From positions 1-64,000 of the forward strand of contig JAHEYU010000009.1 in the NCBI GenBank assembly GCA_023251435.1: a stretch of DNA of 64,000 nucleotides. The letters run 5' to 3'. Shown here in pieces: positions 62,250-64,000 of this stretch (position 1 is its first letter; the number at the start of each line of letters is the position of its first letter). Under the pieces are notes generated by a model. That model saw nothing but the letters and a program-made list of their open reading frames with translations. It was not told the origin of the DNA and searched no databases. Origin of the DNA: Bacteroidota bacterium. GTDB taxonomy: Bacteria; Bacteroidota; Bacteroidia; Bacteroidales; Prolixibacteraceae. Made by a program: the position numbers and the translations under genes.

Positions 62250-63095
62250 TCATAAAAGCGCAGCCCGAATCATTCTGTTTTTTCCGTTGATGTCCTTTTT
62301 TAGATCAATGCCAACAAAACCTTTTTGCCGAAGCATTTCAGAGCATTCATTCCCGAATGCTTCATTGATTTCGAAATACAGGCATCCCGGTTTCTTTAAA
62401 TGAATAAGTGCGAAATCGGCGATTCGTTCGTAGAAAATCAAAGGATTATCATCCTCAACAAAAAGCGCAATTTTCGGCTCAAAATCAAGCACGTTCTTAC
62501 CCATCAAAGTTTTCTCTGCTTTCCTGATGTATGGCGGATTACTAACAATGATATTCAATTGCGGAAACCGGTATTCAGGAATATTACTCAATATATCAAA
62601 CTCAATTACAGTAACATCTGCCGAATTCAATTTCGCGTTACGCCGTGCAGTTTCGATACAAACGGGTGAAACATCGCAGGCAAGAACGGTAGAATTTGGA
62701 ATGTTTTTGCCCAGCGAAATGGCAATACAACCAGTTCCGGTTCCAATGTCAAGAATCGCAAGGTTCAATTGCTGGTTTTCCTGAATTATCCACTGCACCA
62801 GTTCTTCGGTTTCAGGCCGGGGGATTAAAACTTCAGGAACAGTATAAAAAGGCAATCCATAGAATTCAGTTTCTCCCAAAATATACTGAATGGGTTCATG
62901 ATTTTTCAGACGGGCAACAATTTTGCCAATTTCAAGCAACTCGTCTTTGGTAAGTAACTCGTCTTTGGCGAGCAGAAATTGGGTGCGCGAGTATCCTTTC
63001 AGCTTCTCAAAAATCAGGAAAACGAGGCTTTCGATTTCACCTTTGGAGTAGATTCCTGCCAATTCTTTTCGGATAGATGCAATACCTGCCTTCAT
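62250..63095 (-). CDS. prmC: peptide chain release factor N5-glutamine methyltransferase
   Basis: 281 residues, cytosolic. It methylates the Gln of the GGQ motif in release factors. SAM-binding motif DIGTGTGCIAI (from Asp116), catalytic NPPY motif in VSNPPYI (about 185), and the N-terminal helical substrate domain with the family motif YILGETEFYGLPF. A short 18-bp tandem duplication (62938-62973) encodes the DELLTKDELL stretch in the N-terminal domain. It is divergent from ribD with only 36 bp between the starts. Confidence 0.93.
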   Translation of the reverse strand: MKAGIASIRKELAGIYSKGEIESLVFLIFEKLKGYSRTQFLLAKDELLTKDELLEIGKIVARLKNHEPIQYILGETEFYGLPFYTVPEVLIPRPETEELVQWIIQENQQLNLAILDIGTGTGCIAISLGKNIPNSTVLACDVSPVCIETARRNAKLNSADVTVIEFDILSNIPEYRFPQLNIIVSNPPYIRKAEKTLMGKNVLDFEPKIALFVEDDNPLIFYERIADFALIHLKKPGCLYFEINEAFGNECSEMLRQKGFVGIDLKKDINGKNRMIRAALL

Positions 63096-63131
63096 TATTT
63101 AGTATTTTTGGCAAAGTTAATTTTTTCGCTG

Positions 63132-64000
63132 ATGAGTACTCCGAATATCTTTATGCAACGCTGTCTCGATCTGGCACTCCTCGGAATGGGCGATGTAGCT
63201 CCCAATCCGATGGTTGGCTGCGTGATTGTTCACGAGGGAATCATCATTGGCGAGGGCTATCACGAAAAATACGGACAGGCACATGCCGAAGTCAACGCGA
63301 TCCGGTCAGTCAAAAATCCGGAATTATTGTTAACGTCAACCTTATATGTTTCGCTTGAACCCTGTTCCCATTTCGGGAAAACACCACCTTGCTCCGATCT
63401 GATCATCGAAAACCGTATCCCGCATGTTGTAATCGGCACCATCGATCCGTTTGCAAGTGTTGCAGGCAAAGGAATTGAGCGGATGCAACATTCAGGAGTT
63501 AAAGTAGAGGTTGGTGTACTTGAAAATGAATGCCGGGAACTAAACCGCAGATTTTTTACTTTTCATGAGAAGAAGCGCCCATATATTTTGCTGAAATGGG
63601 CACAAACCCTCGATGGTTTTATCGATACCGACCGCACCGAAACTCAACATCCGAGCTGGATTACCAATGCACTTTCGAAAAGGCTGGTACACAAACAGCG
63701 CTCCGAAGAATCGGCCATCTTAATTGGAACCAATACGGCCAAATACGACAATCCGGCTCTCACAGTGCGCGAATGGACTGGAAATCAACCCATCAGAATG
63801 GCAATTGACCGAACCGGAAGATTGGATACCGGCTTACATCTTTTCGACCGGAAAGCACCAAGCTGGATTTTCTCTAGTCAGGAAACACCGGAGACTGAAA
63901 ATCTGAAATTTATCAAACTCGATTTTAATGAAAATATTCTTCCGCAACTGCTTTCGGAACTCCACAAACAGGGCGTTCTATCTGTGATTGTTGAAGGCGG
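63132..64000 (+). CDS. ribD: bifunctional riboflavin deaminase/reductase RibD (3' end outside window)
   Basis: Partial; at least 289 codons are in the window and the frame is still open at 64000. The N-terminal deaminase domain has zinc ligands His51 (HAEVNA), Cys78 and Cys87 (PCSHFGKTPPC). The C-terminal reductase domain starts near LKWAQTLDGFIDTD and continues through ILIGTNTAKYDNPALTVR to VIVEGG at the edge. It converts 2,5-diamino-6-ribosylamino-pyrimidinone phosphate by deamination and NADPH-dependent side-chain reduction in riboflavin synthesis. The ATG at 63132 fits the family N-terminus (FMQRCLDLALLGMGDVAPNPMVG). Confidence 0.94.
   Translation, partial: MSTPNIFMQRCLDLALLGMGDVAPNPMVGCVIVHEGIIIGEGYHEKYGQAHAEVNAIRSVKNPELLLTSTLYVSLEPCSHFGKTPPCSDLIIENRIPHVVIGTIDPFASVAGKGIERMQHSGVKVEVGVLENECRELNRRFFTFHEKKRPYILLKWAQTLDGFIDTDRTETQHPSWITNALSKRLVHKQRSEESAILIGTNTAKYDNPALTVREWTGNQPIRMAIDRTGRLDTGLHLFDRKAPSWIFSSQETPETENLKFIKLDFNENILPQLLSELHKQGVLSVIVEG

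Overview
The window reads as a chromosomal segment of a Bacteroidota bacterium, most likely order Bacteroidales/Marinilabiliales (a Prolixibacteraceae-like genome is my inference). Reasons: promoter-like boxes of the Bacteroidota primary-sigma type (TAnnTTTG, with a TTTG-like box about 19 nt upstream), almost no Shine-Dalgarno sequences, a TonB-dependent receptor paired with a DUF4249 lipoprotein, a two-component-regulator-propeller kinase, LytTR/histidine-kinase signalling, anaerobic sulfatase maturation, and AT-leaning DNA (roughly 40-43 % GC by eye). No rRNA, tRNA, CRISPR array, complete insertion sequence or prophage was found.

Layout. 1-0.75 kb: noncoding, with a promoter-like box pointing left and a decayed hydrophobic ORF. 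0.75-16.2 kb: propeller histidine kinase, DUF4056 protein, a GHL10 glycosidase/GT2 pair, a half-length DUF1456 protein, PlsC, a giant Asp-box (sortilin-like) protein and two tandem paralogues that join MORN/YwqK-like repeats to two TonB_C-type domains. 16.2-19.3 kb: TPR protein, orphan AbrB/MazE-like antitoxin, a small toxin-antitoxin-like module (frameshifted DUF4258 gene plus YgiT zinc finger) lying between 46-bp direct repeats that are themselves terminators, and an OFA-type MFS transporter. 19.4-26.9 kb: an unusual membrane-bound regulator (periplasmic LamG, one TM, cytoplasmic SARP-like winged helix) followed by a Gfo/Idh/MocA oxidoreductase and a HEAT plus double DUF1080 protein, a candidate 3-keto-glycoside degradation set. 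27-31 kb: YdeI-like protein, REP-like repeats, anaerobic sulfatase-maturating radical SAM enzyme, dienelactone hydrolase, OB-fold lipoprotein.

31.2-36.7 kb is the most distinctive accessory region: a leftward cluster of a 63-aa double-glycine peptide precursor, two unknown membrane proteins, a thioredoxin-like protein, a DUF2059 protein and a C39-peptidase ABC transporter. It looks like a bacteriocin/RiPP-type secreted-peptide system. It lies between the intact OB-fold lipoprotein gene and a truncated copy of that gene's 3' end. A GC-rich inverted-repeat element that could fold as a pseudoknot lies just upstream of the precursor, next to a diverged copy of the sequence downstream of the LytTR gene 5 kb away.

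36.8-44.5 kb: DUF4249 lipoprotein, TonB-dependent receptor, two small outer-membrane-barrel candidates and a lipoprotein/histidine kinase/LytTR operon. 44.7-52.1 kb: AlbA_2 regulator with a 12-bp in-frame tandem repeat, M19 dipeptidase, TPR lipoprotein, deoxynucleoside kinase, prolyl oligopeptidase. 52.2-64 kb is core housekeeping: pnp, rpsO, a cold-shock protein, dnaE, trxA, a DUF58 protein, an endonuclease/exonuclease/phosphatase-family protein, prmC and the start of ribD, which runs off the right edge.
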